The position numbers were made by a program, and so were the translations under genes. Below are positions 9,257 to 17,721 of a stretch of DNA of 58,560 nucleotides, one piece after another (within the stretch, counting starts at the first letter, position 1; the number at the start of each line of letters is the position of its first letter). This DNA is from Comamonadaceae bacterium. GTDB lineage: Bacteria > Pseudomonadota > Gammaproteobacteria > Burkholderiales > Burkholderiaceae_C. Location: assembly GCA_003599455.1 (NCBI GenBank), contig QZKF01000032.1:1-58560 (forward strand), given 5' to 3'. The notes beneath the pieces were generated by a model that saw nothing but the letters and a program-made list of their open reading frames with translations, searched no databases and had not been told where the DNA came from.

Positions 9257-9970
9257 TCAGGGCTTGGCTTCGGCCAGTTGCTTCTCGATGCGGTCGGCGC
9301 CGATGGCACCCGGCACGCGCGTGCCGTCGGCAAAGATGATGGTGGGCGTGCCGGTGATGCGCGCCTTCTTGCCGAACTCGAAGTTGCGCGCCACGGCGGC
9401 GGCGTCGCAGGTGGCGGCGGGCGGGGTCACGTCGCGCACCATCCAGTCGAGGAAGGCCTTGCCCTTATCCTTGGCGCACCAGATGTGGCGCGACTTCTCA
9501 CCCGAGTCGGCGCTCAGGATCGGGTACAGGAACACGTGCACGGTCACGTTGTCGATCTTCATCAGGTCGCGTTCGAAGCGCTTGCAGTAGCCGCAGTTGG
9601 GGTCTTCGAACACGGCCATCTTGCGCTTGCCGTTGCCGCGCACGATGGTGAAGGCGTCCTTGAGTGGCAGGTCCTTGAACGCGATCGCGGTGAGCTTGTC
9701 CAGGCGTTGCTCGGTCAGGTCCACGCGCGCCTTGGTGTCGATCATCGAGCCCTGGATCAGGTAGTTGCCCTCGGCGTCGGTGTAGAAGATCTCGCTCTGG
9801 TTGACGCGCACCTCGAACACGCCGGGCATCGGCGTCTTGCTGACTTCGTCGATCGCCGGCAGGTTGGGCAGTCGCTCGGCCAGGTTCTTGCGGATGGCCG
9901 CTTCCTGCGCCAGCGCGGCAAACGACAGGGCGGCGAGCGCCGCGATCAGACAGGTCTTGAGGAGTTTCAT
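9257..9970 (-). CDS. dsbC: Periplasmic thiol:disulfide isomerase, DsbC family
   Basis: The 237-aa protein starts with a signal peptide (MKLLKTCLIAALAALSFAALA). The N-terminal part corresponds to the DsbC dimerisation domain, and a thioredoxin-fold catalytic domain follows with the active site C126-G-Y-C129 in DPNCGYCKRF. The cis-Pro loop is ITGTPTIIF. DsbC corrects wrong disulfides in the periplasm and is kept reduced by DsbD. Length fits the family. It lies 53 bp after the ubiquinone hydroxylase gene and before the DUF3429 gene on the same strand. Confidence 0.93.
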   Translation of the reverse strand: MKLLKTCLIAALAALSFAALAQEAAIRKNLAERLPNLPAIDEVSKTPMPGVFEVRVNQSEIFYTDAEGNYLIQGSMIDTKARVDLTEQRLDKLTAIAFKDLPLKDAFTIVRGNGKRKMAVFEDPNCGYCKRFERDLMKIDNVTVHVFLYPILSADSGEKSRHIWCAKDKGKAFLDWMVRDVTPPAATCDAAAVARNFEFGKKARITGTPTIIFADGTRVPGAIGADRIEKQLAEAKP

Positions 9971-10023
9971 CGTGGGGGCCGTTGGAGGCGTTCTGGGGAA
10001 GATCGGGGAGGTGTCCGGGTCGC

Positions 10024-11193
10024 TCAGGCGCCCGGTTGGCCCATGGCGTGGCGGGCGATCCAGCGCTTGAGCGGGCCGCTGCGGTCAAAGCCGGAGAGCC
10101 CCCAGTTGCGCAGCGCCTGCACGCGCGTGTCGGCGTGGGAGAACAGGCCGAACAGGCCATCGGTGACCCAGCCCATGGCGCCCACCTCGGCGGCGCGCGC
10201 GCGCTCGTAGCGGCGCAGCAGCTTCAGGTCGCCGAGCTCGCGCCAGTACTCGCGTTGTTGCAGCACGCGCGCGAGTTCGGCGGCATCGGCCAGGCCCACG
10301 TTGAGGCCCTGGCCCGCCAGCGGGTGCATGGCGTGCGCCGCGTCGCCGGCCAGCGCCACGCCGCCCTGCGCGGTGCGGGCGATCCAGCGCTGGGCGCGCG
10401 AGAGTTCGAGGGGCCAGGCCTGGGCAGGACTTTCCATGTGCATGTGGCCCAGGGCCTGGGCGCAGCGCGCCTGCACGGCCTGGGTGAAGGTGGTGGGATC
10501 GGCTTGCAGCCAGGTGTCGGCCTGCTGTGCAGGGACTGACCACACCAGCGCCACGGAGTTCCCCAGCGCGCCGCCCAGCGGCAGCAGGGCCATCACCTCG
10601 CCGTTCGAGAACCACTGCCGGGCGATGCCGCCGTGCGGCTGTTCGCAGCGCAGCCGCGCGGCCACCGCCTTGTGCGGGTAGGGGCGCACATCGAATTCGA
10701 GGCCGAGTTCGGCCCGGGTCTGGCTGCGCTTGCCCTCGCACACCACGGTGAGCGTGGCGGCAGGCGCCTCGCTCACGCGCTCGATGCCCGCCTGGAAACC
10801 CACCGCATCGGCCAGGCGCTGCTCCAGCGCGGGCACGTCCACGATCCAGGTCAGCGCGTCGGCGCCCTGGTCGTCGGCGGAAAACTGCAGTTCGCCGCCG
10901 TCGTCGCCCCAGACCTGCATCGCGCTCACCGGGGTGATCGGCGGCACGCGCGTGTCCTGCGGGTCGGCCTCGGGCCAGGCGCGCACCGAGCGCAGCAGCT
11001 CGCGCGAGGCGGCGTTGATCGCGTAGGCCCGCACGTCGGGCGTTTCCTGCGCGCCGCGCGGCGGGCTCACCAGGGCCACGCGCAGGCGGTCGCGCGCGAG
11101 CAACAGGGCCAGGGTCTGGCCCACCACGCCGGCCCCGCGGATGGCGACGTCGAAACGCCGGGCGGAACCGGAGCGGGGAGCGGGGGAGTTCAT
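10024..11193 (-). CDS. UbiH/UbiF/COQ6-family FAD-dependent hydroxylase
   Basis: The 389-aa flavoprotein monooxygenase belongs to the ubiquinone-biosynthesis family. The FAD-binding GAGVVG motif is at residues 20-25 (preceded by an unusual Arg, IRGAGVVG, where Gly is common). The second FAD motif is GDAAHAMHPLAGQGLN, followed by LADAAELARVL. Which ring position it hydroxylates (UbiH, UbiI, UbiF or UbiM type) cannot be decided from sequence alone. It is the first gene of the leftward run ubi-dsbC-DUF3429-M61, and divergent from the MOSC-domain gene with a 140-bp gap. Confidence 0.88.
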   Translation of the reverse strand: MNSPAPRSGSARRFDVAIRGAGVVGQTLALLLARDRLRVALVSPPRGAQETPDVRAYAINAASRELLRSVRAWPEADPQDTRVPPITPVSAMQVWGDDGGELQFSADDQGADALTWIVDVPALEQRLADAVGFQAGIERVSEAPAATLTVVCEGKRSQTRAELGLEFDVRPYPHKAVAARLRCEQPHGGIARQWFSNGEVMALLPLGGALGNSVALVWSVPAQQADTWLQADPTTFTQAVQARCAQALGHMHMESPAQAWPLELSRAQRWIARTAQGGVALAGDAAHAMHPLAGQGLNVGLADAAELARVLQQREYWRELGDLKLLRRYERARAAEVGAMGWVTDGLFGLFSHADTRVQALRNWGLSGFDRSGPLKRWIARHAMGQPGA

Positions 11194-11333
11194 GGGGGGA
11201 TTTTAGGAGCAGGGCACAATCCGGGCCTCCGCCGGGCGATACCCCGGCCCGTTTCCCGGACTTGGCCCGACCACCGAGCGCGAGCACCCGCCAGGCGGTG
11301 CCTCCCGCAGCCACCCCACCTTCATCCATCACC

Positions 11334-12239
11334 ATGAGCGCAGACAGCAGCAGCCCCACCGCCCCGGCCGACGTGCAGGCCACCATTGCAGAGCTCTGGA
11401 TATACCCGGTGAAGTCCTGCGCCGGCATCCGCGTGCCCGAGGCCGAGCTCACCGACACCGGCCTGCTGTATGACCGCGCCTGGATGGTGGTGGACGCCGA
11501 GGGGGAGTTCGTCACCCAACGCGAGCTGCCGCGCATGGCGCTGATCCAGACCGCGTTCAGGATGGGGCAACTGGTGCTGCGTGCGCCCGGCATGCTGGCC
11601 CTGCACCTGGCGCTGGACGCGGCCGAAGGCCCGCTCAAGGTGCGTGTGTGGGACGACGAGGTGATGGCTTGCGACATGGGCGACGTGGCCGCGCAGTGGT
11701 TCAGCGATTTCCTCGGGCCCGATGCGCCGGCGAACCTGAAGCGCCTGCGTCTGGCCCGCTTCGACCCCGAGGTGCGGCGCCCCTGCGACCCGGCCTGGAC
11801 CGGCGGGCGCGAGGCCAGCACCCAGTTCGCCGACGGCTTTGGCCTGCTGGTGGCCAGCACCGCTTCATTGGACGGGCTCAACACCCGGCTGGCCGCGGCC
11901 GGCCACGCGCCCGTGGAGATGCAGCGCTTCCGGCCCAACATCGTGCTCACCGGCGTGGAGGCACACGACGAGGACCGCGTCGGCCCGCTGCGCATCACCA
12001 CCGACGGCGCCAGCGCGCTGATCGAGCCCGTCAAGCCCTGCGGCCGCTGCCCGATTCCCAACATCGACCCGGCCACCGCCCTCGCCAGCCCCGAGGTGAG
12101 CGACACGCTGCAGGGCTACCGGCGCGACCCGCGGCTCAAGGGCGCCATCACCTTCGGCATGAACGCCATCGTGCTCGAGGGCGACGGGCAGATGCTGAGG
12201 GTGGGCCAGAGCGTCAGCGCCGACTGGAAGTTCGACTGA
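11334..12239 (+). CDS. MOSC domain protein (YcbX-like)
   Basis: The 301-aa protein has an N-terminal MOSC beta-barrel (about residues 18-100, LWIYPVKSCAGI) and a C-terminal MOSC domain with the molybdenum-cofactor sulfur-handling motif VKPCGRCPIPN and then GAITFGMNAIV. YcbX-type proteins carry molybdenum cofactor and reduce N-hydroxylated compounds with an electron-transfer partner; this one lacks the C-terminal ferredoxin domain of E. coli YcbX. The start at 11334 is the ATG just before the conserved part; an upstream in-frame start at 11262 would add Pro/Ala-rich sequence. It lies 7 bp from the convergent AraC regulator gene. Confidence 0.88.
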   Translation: MSADSSSPTAPADVQATIAELWIYPVKSCAGIRVPEAELTDTGLLYDRAWMVVDAEGEFVTQRELPRMALIQTAFRMGQLVLRAPGMLALHLALDAAEGPLKVRVWDDEVMACDMGDVAAQWFSDFLGPDAPANLKRLRLARFDPEVRRPCDPAWTGGREASTQFADGFGLLVASTASLDGLNTRLAAAGHAPVEMQRFRPNIVLTGVEAHDEDRVGPLRITTDGASALIEPVKPCGRCPIPNIDPATALASPEVSDTLQGYRRDPRLKGAITFGMNAIVLEGDGQMLRVGQSVSADWKFD

Positions 12240-12246
12240 GCCTTGC

Positions 12247-13167
12247 TCAGGGGACCGCGCGCACCGCGAACTCGGTCCGGTACACCGCCGGCGTCATGGC
12301 GGTGTGCTGCCTGAACTGTCGCGTGAAGTGGGCCTGGTCCGAGAAGCCGCACACATAACCCACCTCGGCCGTGGGCATGGCGCCTGCGGCCAGCAACCGC
12401 GCCGCGCCAGCGAGCCGCGCGGCAGAGAGCAGTTGCGTGAAACTCAGCCCCCGGTGCGCGAGCTGGCGTTGCAGCGTGCGCGACGACAACGCTGCCTCGC
12501 GCGCCAGCGCGCCGACGGTCCAGCCACGTCCGGGGTCGGCGGCCAGGCGGGCCTGCAGCAGCGCGACCCAGCGGTCCGGGTCGACGCTGGCAGCTCTGGC
12601 GGGCGGGGTGGCGGGACGGGCCTGCCAGCGAACTTCCCAGGTCGACACGTCACCGGGCCAGGCATGGGTGCGCCACCGGCGCTGGTTGCGGCTCCAGCCC
12701 GGCACGCCGGTGGGGCGGGCTTGCAGGCCTGGCGCGTCGAGGCGTTCGCACAGCGCCACCAGGAGGCCGAACACCAGCAGGTCTTCGGCCGGTGTGGGTG
12801 GCCGCCGCGGGTCGAGCGAGACATGGCGCACCAGCAGCAGCCCTGGCCCGGGTTGGGTCACCCGCGTGCGGTGGCGCGAGTGCACGAAGCGCTCCAGGCG
12901 CTGCCAGCGCTGCAGCAGATCGGCCGGGTCGCGGGCGAGCAAGAGGGCCAGCGACAGGGGCTCGTCCTCCATGTCATGCACCGCCTGACCCAGGCGCACG
13001 ATCACGTCGGGACCGTGCGCCTGCCACAGCCGGTCCAGCCAGGCGCGCTTGTCTGCCAGCGGCACGTGGGCCTGGCGCGCTGGCGGCGGGCCATCGGCCG
13101 TCAGGCCTTGCCGCTGCAGGCCGGCGCGCACCACGCGCAGCATGGCCTCGGAAGCGAAGTCGCTCAT
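12247..13167 (-). CDS. AraC-family transcriptional regulator
   Basis: The 306-aa regulator has the two helix-turn-helix motifs of AraC proteins at its C terminus (about residues 215-300): WTVGALAREAALSSRTLQRQL and the signature VGYVCGFSDQAHFTRQFRQH. The N-terminal 190 residues resemble the ligand-binding domain of OruR/ArgR-like or Arabinose_bd-type regulators. The start ATG overlaps the stop of the molybdenum hydroxylase large-subunit gene by 4 bp, so regulator and enzyme are coupled. The N-terminal position of many Ala/Arg residues in longer in-frame extensions is shadow coding of the neighbour. It probably controls this operon. Confidence 0.9.
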   Translation of the reverse strand: MSDFASEAMLRVVRAGLQRQGLTADGPPPARQAHVPLADKRAWLDRLWQAHGPDVIVRLGQAVHDMEDEPLSLALLLARDPADLLQRWQRLERFVHSRHRTRVTQPGPGLLLVRHVSLDPRRPPTPAEDLLVFGLLVALCERLDAPGLQARPTGVPGWSRNQRRWRTHAWPGDVSTWEVRWQARPATPPARAASVDPDRWVALLQARLAADPGRGWTVGALAREAALSSRTLQRQLAHRGLSFTQLLSAARLAGAARLLAAGAMPTAEVGYVCGFSDQAHFTRQFRQHTAMTPAVYRTEFAVRAVP

Positions 13168-15227
13168 GTGTAGGGTTTGACGAGCTGCGCGTGGTCGATG
13201 GGAAAACGCTGAATGCGCACGCCGGTGGCGTCGCGCACGGCGTTGGCGATGGCCGCTGCCGTGGCCACGATGGCGGTCTCGCCGGCCCCGCCGGGCGCAC
13301 CGCCCGCTTCCACCAGCACCACGTCCAGCGGCGGAATCTGGTGCAGCAATGGTATCGGCGCCAGGGCAAAACTGTCCGGGCCGATGCGGGCGTCTTGCGC
13401 TTCCAGCCGGTCGCTCAGTGCCATGCCCAGGCCCCAGACCAGATTGCCCTCGCATTGCGCGCGCACCTGGTCGGGGTTGATCACGGTGCCGCAGTCGTGG
13501 GCGCACACCAGGCGCGTCACGCGCGTGCGGCCCTGTGCGTCCACCTCGACCTCGGCCAGCACGGCGGCGTAGCTCACCTGCTTGTAGATGCCGCAGGCGA
13601 CGCCGCGCCCGCGCCGCAGACCGGGTGTCGCCGCTGGCGGTGCGCCGGCGCGGTCCACCGCCGCGCGCAGCACGCGCGCCAGCCGAGGGTCTTCGGCGTG
13701 TTGCAGGCGGAACGCCACCGGATCCACTCCGGCGCGCCGCGCGCATTCGTCGATGGCCGATTCCATCGCCAGGCCGTTGGGTCCCGCACCCAGGCCGCGC
13801 CAGGGCCCGGTGAACACCGGCAAGCGCTGCAGCGCGAACTCGGCGCGCTTGCGCGTGCAACGGTAGGGCAGCACGGCGCCGCGCGCCACGCCGGCGTCGG
13901 TCACGAAGTCGGTGAGGCGCTGCATCCAGACCGGCAGACCCGCATTGGTGAAGAGGATGTGGCTGCTCGCGAACACATGCCACCACTGGTCGAGCTGGCC
14001 ATCGCGCAGGCGGGCGCGGATGCGGTGGCTGGACGGCGGGCGGTGGAAACCCTGGCGGAACTCCTGTGCGCGGGTCCACTGCAGCTTCACCGGTTGCCGC
14101 ACCGCCAGGGCCAGCACCGCGGCTTCAAGCTCGACGGTGCAGATCGTCTTGCCGCCGAACGCGCCGCCCACCCGGCTGCCGTGCACCCGCACGCGGTCTT
14201 CGTCGAGCCCGAGGCGTTTGCAGACCACGTCGCGCTGGTAGTACACGTCCTGCGAGCCCACCCAGAGGTCCAGCCGGCCTTCGGTGTCGAACGCGGCCAC
14301 CGCCGCGCGCGGCTGGATCGGCGCGTGCGCGGCCAGCGGAATGTCGATGCGCAGGTCCAGGTCCCAGTCGCCCTGGGTCTCGACGGTGTCGTCGTGCACC
14401 GTGTACTTGAAACCGTCGCCCGCGAGGTGGCGGTCCACGTCCACCGCTCGCTCGATGTCGGCCTGGACGAAGCTGCCTTGCGAATGCCAGCGCGCGTCGA
14501 GCGCCGCCTCGATGCGGTCGAGCGCGCCCGGCGTGCGCGCCACGATGCCGAGGCCTTCGCTCTGGCCTTGCTGCAGGCGCTCGTCGCGCACCAGCGCCAC
14601 CCAGCCCGGCACCCGCCGTGCGGCGGCTTCGTTCACTGAGGCGAGGGTGGAAGGCAGCTCGGCCGACACCGGCGCGCGCAGCACGCGACCGAACAACATG
14701 CCGGGCAGGCGCACGTCGGCCACATAGACCGGTGCACCGGTGACGATGGCGTGTCCCTGCTCCAGCGGCACGGGCCGGCCCACGTGGCGGGCACCCGGCC
14801 GGAACGCGCGCAGTTCGGCCAGGGGCCGCGGCTCGGCCCGGCGCTCGCCCTGGGTGTGGCCCGCAGCCAGGGCGTCGCGCAGGGTGGCACAGGCCTGGGC
14901 CAGCGGCACGGCGAAGTCCTTCACCGATTCGCTGCCCACCGTGGCGCGCACGCGCGCCATCTCGCCGGTGTGCGGCAGGCGCAGCGTGAGCTGGTGCCAC
15001 TCGATGTCCAGTTCCTCGCACGCCACCTGCTTGAGCGCCGTCGCGATGTTCTGCCCCATCTCCACGCGCGGCAGCAGCAGTTCGTAGCGGCCTTCGCGGT
15101 GGCGGATCCAGCCCAGCGCGTCTTCGTACTGGGCGACTGGCCGTTTGGGTATCACCGGCAACGCACAGCCAGCCAGGATCACCACACTCAGCACGCCACC
15201 GGCCTGGATGAACGCGCGCCGCTTCAC
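13164..15227 (-). CDS. Molybdenum hydroxylase large subunit (isoquinoline 1-oxidoreductase beta-like)
   Basis: The 687-aa xanthine-oxidase-family subunit binds the molybdopterin cofactor. It opens with a twin-arginine-like signal (VKRRAFIQAGG, then VLSVVILAGC), suggesting periplasmic export. Motifs include GGAFGGKT, the GPWRGLGAGPNG loop and the catalytic-glutamate motif GGAGETAIVATAAAIANAV near the C terminus. The GTG start at 15227 is supported by a GTGA overlap with the small-subunit stop and a GGGG-containing site upstream. About 690 aa is slightly short for the family (often 720-770). No cytochrome or coxG/coxI-type maturation partner is next to it. The substrate, probably an N-heterocycle or aldehyde, is unknown. 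Confidence 0.88.
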   Translation of the reverse strand: MKRRAFIQAGGVLSVVILAGCALPVIPKRPVAQYEDALGWIRHREGRYELLLPRVEMGQNIATALKQVACEELDIEWHQLTLRLPHTGEMARVRATVGSESVKDFAVPLAQACATLRDALAAGHTQGERRAEPRPLAELRAFRPGARHVGRPVPLEQGHAIVTGAPVYVADVRLPGMLFGRVLRAPVSAELPSTLASVNEAAARRVPGWVALVRDERLQQGQSEGLGIVARTPGALDRIEAALDARWHSQGSFVQADIERAVDVDRHLAGDGFKYTVHDDTVETQGDWDLDLRIDIPLAAHAPIQPRAAVAAFDTEGRLDLWVGSQDVYYQRDVVCKRLGLDEDRVRVHGSRVGGAFGGKTICTVELEAAVLALAVRQPVKLQWTRAQEFRQGFHRPPSSHRIRARLRDGQLDQWWHVFASSHILFTNAGLPVWMQRLTDFVTDAGVARGAVLPYRCTRKRAEFALQRLPVFTGPWRGLGAGPNGLAMESAIDECARRAGVDPVAFRLQHAEDPRLARVLRAAVDRAGAPPAATPGLRRGRGVACGIYKQVSYAAVLAEVEVDAQGRTRVTRLVCAHDCGTVINPDQVRAQCEGNLVWGLGMALSDRLEAQDARIGPDSFALAPIPLLHQIPPLDVVLVEAGGAPGGAGETAIVATAAAIANAVRDATGVRIQRFPIDHAQLVKPYT

Positions 15228-15694
15228 GACCGCTGCCCCTGGAGGGCCACCGCGCGCTGGACGCCGGCGCGGATGCGCTGCTGTGTGCCGCAGCGGCACA
15301 GGTTGCCCGACAGCGCGTCGTCGACGCGCGCCGGGCTGGGCGCGGGGTCTTGCCGCAGCAGAGCCACGGTGGCCATGATCTGGCCGGCCTGGCAGTAGCC
15401 GCACTGCGGCACACGTTCGTCCAGCCAGGCCTGTTGCACCGGATGCAGTCGGCCATCGGCCCCGGCCAGGCCCTCGATGGTTTCCACCGGCCGGTCCTGT
15501 ACGGCGCTCACCGGCAGCAGGCAACTGCGCTGCGACTGGCCACCCAGCAGCACGGTGCAGGCGCCGCACTGACCGGCGCCGCAGCCGAACTTGGTGCCCA
15601 CCAGCCCGAGGTGCTCGCGCAGCACGGCCAGCAGCGTCTCGTCCTGCCAGTCAGAGGGGATGTCGAACCGCTGGCGGTTCACGAAAATGTTCAT
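15224..15694 (-). CDS. [2Fe-2S] subunit of molybdenum hydroxylase (isoquinoline 1-oxidoreductase alpha-like)
   Basis: The 156-aa protein carries both iron-sulfur clusters of the xanthine oxidase family. A plant-type ferredoxin domain supplies Cys38, Cys43, Cys46 and Cys58 (FGCGAGQCGACT), and a four-helix domain supplies Cys98, Cys101, Cys133 and Cys135 (QCGYCQAGQ, NLCRCGT). It passes electrons from the Mo site. Start 15694 (MNIFVNRQRF) puts the ferredoxin fold at the N terminus. It is the first gene of the three-gene overlapping operon with the large subunit and AraC regulator. No signal peptide is seen, consistent with co-export through the large subunit. Confidence 0.92.
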   Translation of the reverse strand: MNIFVNRQRFDIPSDWQDETLLAVLREHLGLVGTKFGCGAGQCGACTVLLGGQSQRSCLLPVSAVQDRPVETIEGLAGADGRLHPVQQAWLDERVPQCGYCQAGQIMATVALLRQDPAPSPARVDDALSGNLCRCGTQQRIRAGVQRAVALQGQRS

Positions 15695-15845
15695 CGTGGT
15701 GCTCCGGAAGTGACGGGGATGGCGCACTGTCGCCGCCAACGCACCCGGCGTCTTGAAGATTTGCGCCACGTCGCGCGCAGGCCGCCGGAACCCCGGTGCA
15801 AAGTGGGCATCGCATACACTTCATGGCTGTTTTTTGAGGTATTCC

Positions 15846-16937
15846 ATGAGTCTCCAATGCGGCATCGTGGGCCTGCCCAACGTGGGCAAGTCCACCCTTT
15901 TCAACGCGCTGACCAAAGCCGGCATCGCGGCCGAGAATTACCCCTTCTGCACCATCGAGCCCAACACCGGCGTGGTGGAAGTGCCCGATCCGCGCCTGCA
16001 GCAGCTCGCCGAGATCGTCAAGCCCGAGCGCATCGTGCCGGCCATCGTGGAGTTCGTGGACATTGCCGGTCTGGTGGCGGGCGCGAGCACCGGTGAAGGC
16101 CTGGGCAACAAGTTCCTCGCGCACATCCGCGAGACCGATGCCATCGTCAACGTGGTGCGCTGCTTCGAAGACGACAACGTGATCCACGTCGCGAACAAGG
16201 TCGATCCGATCGCCGACATCGAGGTCATCCTGACCGAGCTCTGCCTGGCCGACCTCGCCGCCGTGGAAAAGGCGCTGCACCGCGTGAACAAGACCGCGCG
16301 TTCGGGCGACAAGGAGTCGATCAAGCAGGTGGCCATCCTGGAGAAGTGCCAGGCCGCGCTCAACAACACGCAGCCGGTGCGTACCATCGACTTCAGCAAG
16401 GAAGAGCAGGCGCAGCTCAAGCAGTTCTTCCTGATCACGGCCAAGCCCGCGATGTTCGTGGCCAACGTGGCCGAAGACGGTTTCGAGAACAACCCTTTCC
16501 TGGACCGCCTGCGTGACTTTGCCGCGAAGCAGAACGCGCCCGTGGTCGCCATCTGCGCCAAGATCGAGGCCGAGCTCTCCGAGATGGACGACGCCGACCG
16601 GCTCGAATTCCTCAAGGAACTCGGGCAGGACGAACCCGGCCTGAACCGCCTGATCCGCGCCGCCTACCAGCTGCTCGGCCTGCAGACCTACTTCACCGCC
16701 GGCGTGAAAGAGGTGCGCGCCTGGACCATCCACGTCGGCGACACCGGGCCGCAGGCGGCGGGCGTGATCCACACCGATTTCGAGAAGGGCTACATCCGCG
16801 CCCAGACCATCGCGTTTGACGACTTCATCGCCTTCAAGGGCGAGCAGGGCGCCAAGGACGCGGGCAAGATGCGCGCCGAAGGCAAGGAATACGTCGTCAA
16901 GGACGGCGACGTGATGAACTTCCTGTTCAGCAGCTGA
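15846..16937 (+). CDS. ychF: Redox-regulated ATPase YchF (Obg family)
   Basis: The 363-aa protein has the P-loop [11 protein letters not shown] at residues 8-18, the G3 region DIAGLV, and the YchF-specific N-x-x-E-type motif ([10 protein letters not shown]) replacing NKxD, which gives ATP rather than GTP preference. The C-terminal TGS domain ([20 protein letters not shown], then GDVMNFLF) is intact. YchF binds ribosomes and is a negative regulator of oxidative stress responses. The start is preceded by GAGGT. It is followed after 10 bp by the RsuA-like gene, probably co-transcribed. Confidence 0.96.
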   Translation: MSLQCGIVGLPNVGKSTLFNALTKAGIAAENYPFCTIEPNTGVVEVPDPRLQQLAEIVKPERIVPAIVEFVDIAGLVAGASTGEGLGNKFLAHIRETDAIVNVVRCFEDDNVIHVANKVDPIADIEVILTELCLADLAAVEKALHRVNKTARSGDKESIKQVAILEKCQAALNNTQPVRTIDFSKEEQAQLKQFFLITAKPAMFVANVAEDGFENNPFLDRLRDFAAKQNAPVVAICAKIEAELSEMDDADRLEFLKELGQDEPGLNRLIRAAYQLLGLQTYFTAGVKEVRAWTIHVGDTGPQAAGVIHTDFEKGYIRAQTIAFDDFIAFKGEQGAKDAGKMRAEGKEYVVKDGDVMNFLFSS

Positions 16938-16947
16938 GCCCCTGGCC

Positions 16948-17721
16948 ATGAACGAACCCGGCCGGCCCGAACCGCAACGCCTGGCCAAACGCCTGGCGGC
17001 GCAGCTGCCGTGCTCGCGCAGCGACGCCGAAAACTACATCGCCGGTGGCTGGGTGCGGGTGGACGGCGTGGTGGTGGAAGAGCCCATGGAGCGGGTGCGC
17101 GATGACCAGACCGTGCTGCTCGACCCCAAGGCGAAGCTGGAGCCGCTGGAGTCGATGACGCTGATCTGGCACAAGCCGGCCACCCGGGTGCTGCCCGACG
17201 AGCCGCTGCTGCCGGACGCGCTGGCCGCCAAGTGGTTCACCAACGCCAACCGCTTCAAGGGCGACCGCTCCGGCGTGCGCCCGCTCAAGGCGCACCTGCA
17301 CAAGCTGCTGCCCGTGGCGCCGCTGGGCACCAAGGCCAGCGGCCTGATGGTGTTCACGCAGAACCCGGGCGTGGCCCGCAAGATGACCGACGACGCGGGG
17401 CAGCTGGAACACGAGTGGCTGGCCGAAGTGGTGGCCGATCCCGAGCTGGAAGACGAGGCCCGGCGCGATGCGGTGCTCAAGTCCTTGAGCAAGGCGCTGT
17501 TCTTTGACGGCTGGGCCGTGCCCTCGGCGCGCGCCAGCTGGCAGAGCGAACTGCGTCTGCGCCTGGCCATCAAGGGCAACCGACCGGGCCAGGTCGCGTA
17601 CCTGTGTGAACGCGCCGGCCTGCAGCTCACCGCCTTGCGCCGCCTGCGGCTCGGCCGCATTTCGCTGGCCGGGCTGCCGGTGGGCGAGTGGCGTTACCTG
17701 CTGCCCTACGAACGCTTCTGA
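16948..17721 (+). CDS. RsuA/RluF-like pseudouridine synthase homologue lacking the catalytic Asp
   Basis: The 257-aa protein has an N-terminal S4 RNA-binding domain (about residues 8-65, RLAKRLAAQLPCSRSDAENY) and a C-terminal RsuA-type fold (LIWHKP, then PLKAHLHKLLPV). In active enzymes the key motif is GRLDxxTxGL. Here the aligned residues 124-133 are APLGTKASGL, so the catalytic Asp is Gly127 and the preceding Arg is Pro. The later KTY motif is also degraded (EHEWLAEV). It probably binds RNA without isomerising uridine, although an atypical active site is possible. It lies 10 bp after ychF, and its 3' end overlaps the convergent MFS gene by 16 bp. Confidence 0.75.
   Translation: MNEPGRPEPQRLAKRLAAQLPCSRSDAENYIAGGWVRVDGVVVEEPMERVRDDQTVLLDPKAKLEPLESMTLIWHKPATRVLPDEPLLPDALAAKWFTNANRFKGDRSGVRPLKAHLHKLLPVAPLGTKASGLMVFTQNPGVARKMTDDAGQLEHEWLAEVVADPELEDEARRDAVLKSLSKALFFDGWAVPSARASWQSELRLRLAIKGNRPGQVAYLCERAGLQLTALRRLRLGRISLAGLPVGEWRYLLPYERF

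Noticed and set aside
12247..14079. A 610-codon version of the AraC regulator
   Set aside because: The extra N-terminal 300 residues are antisense-frame sequence of the hydroxylase gene; the ATGA overlap at 13164-13167 marks the true start.
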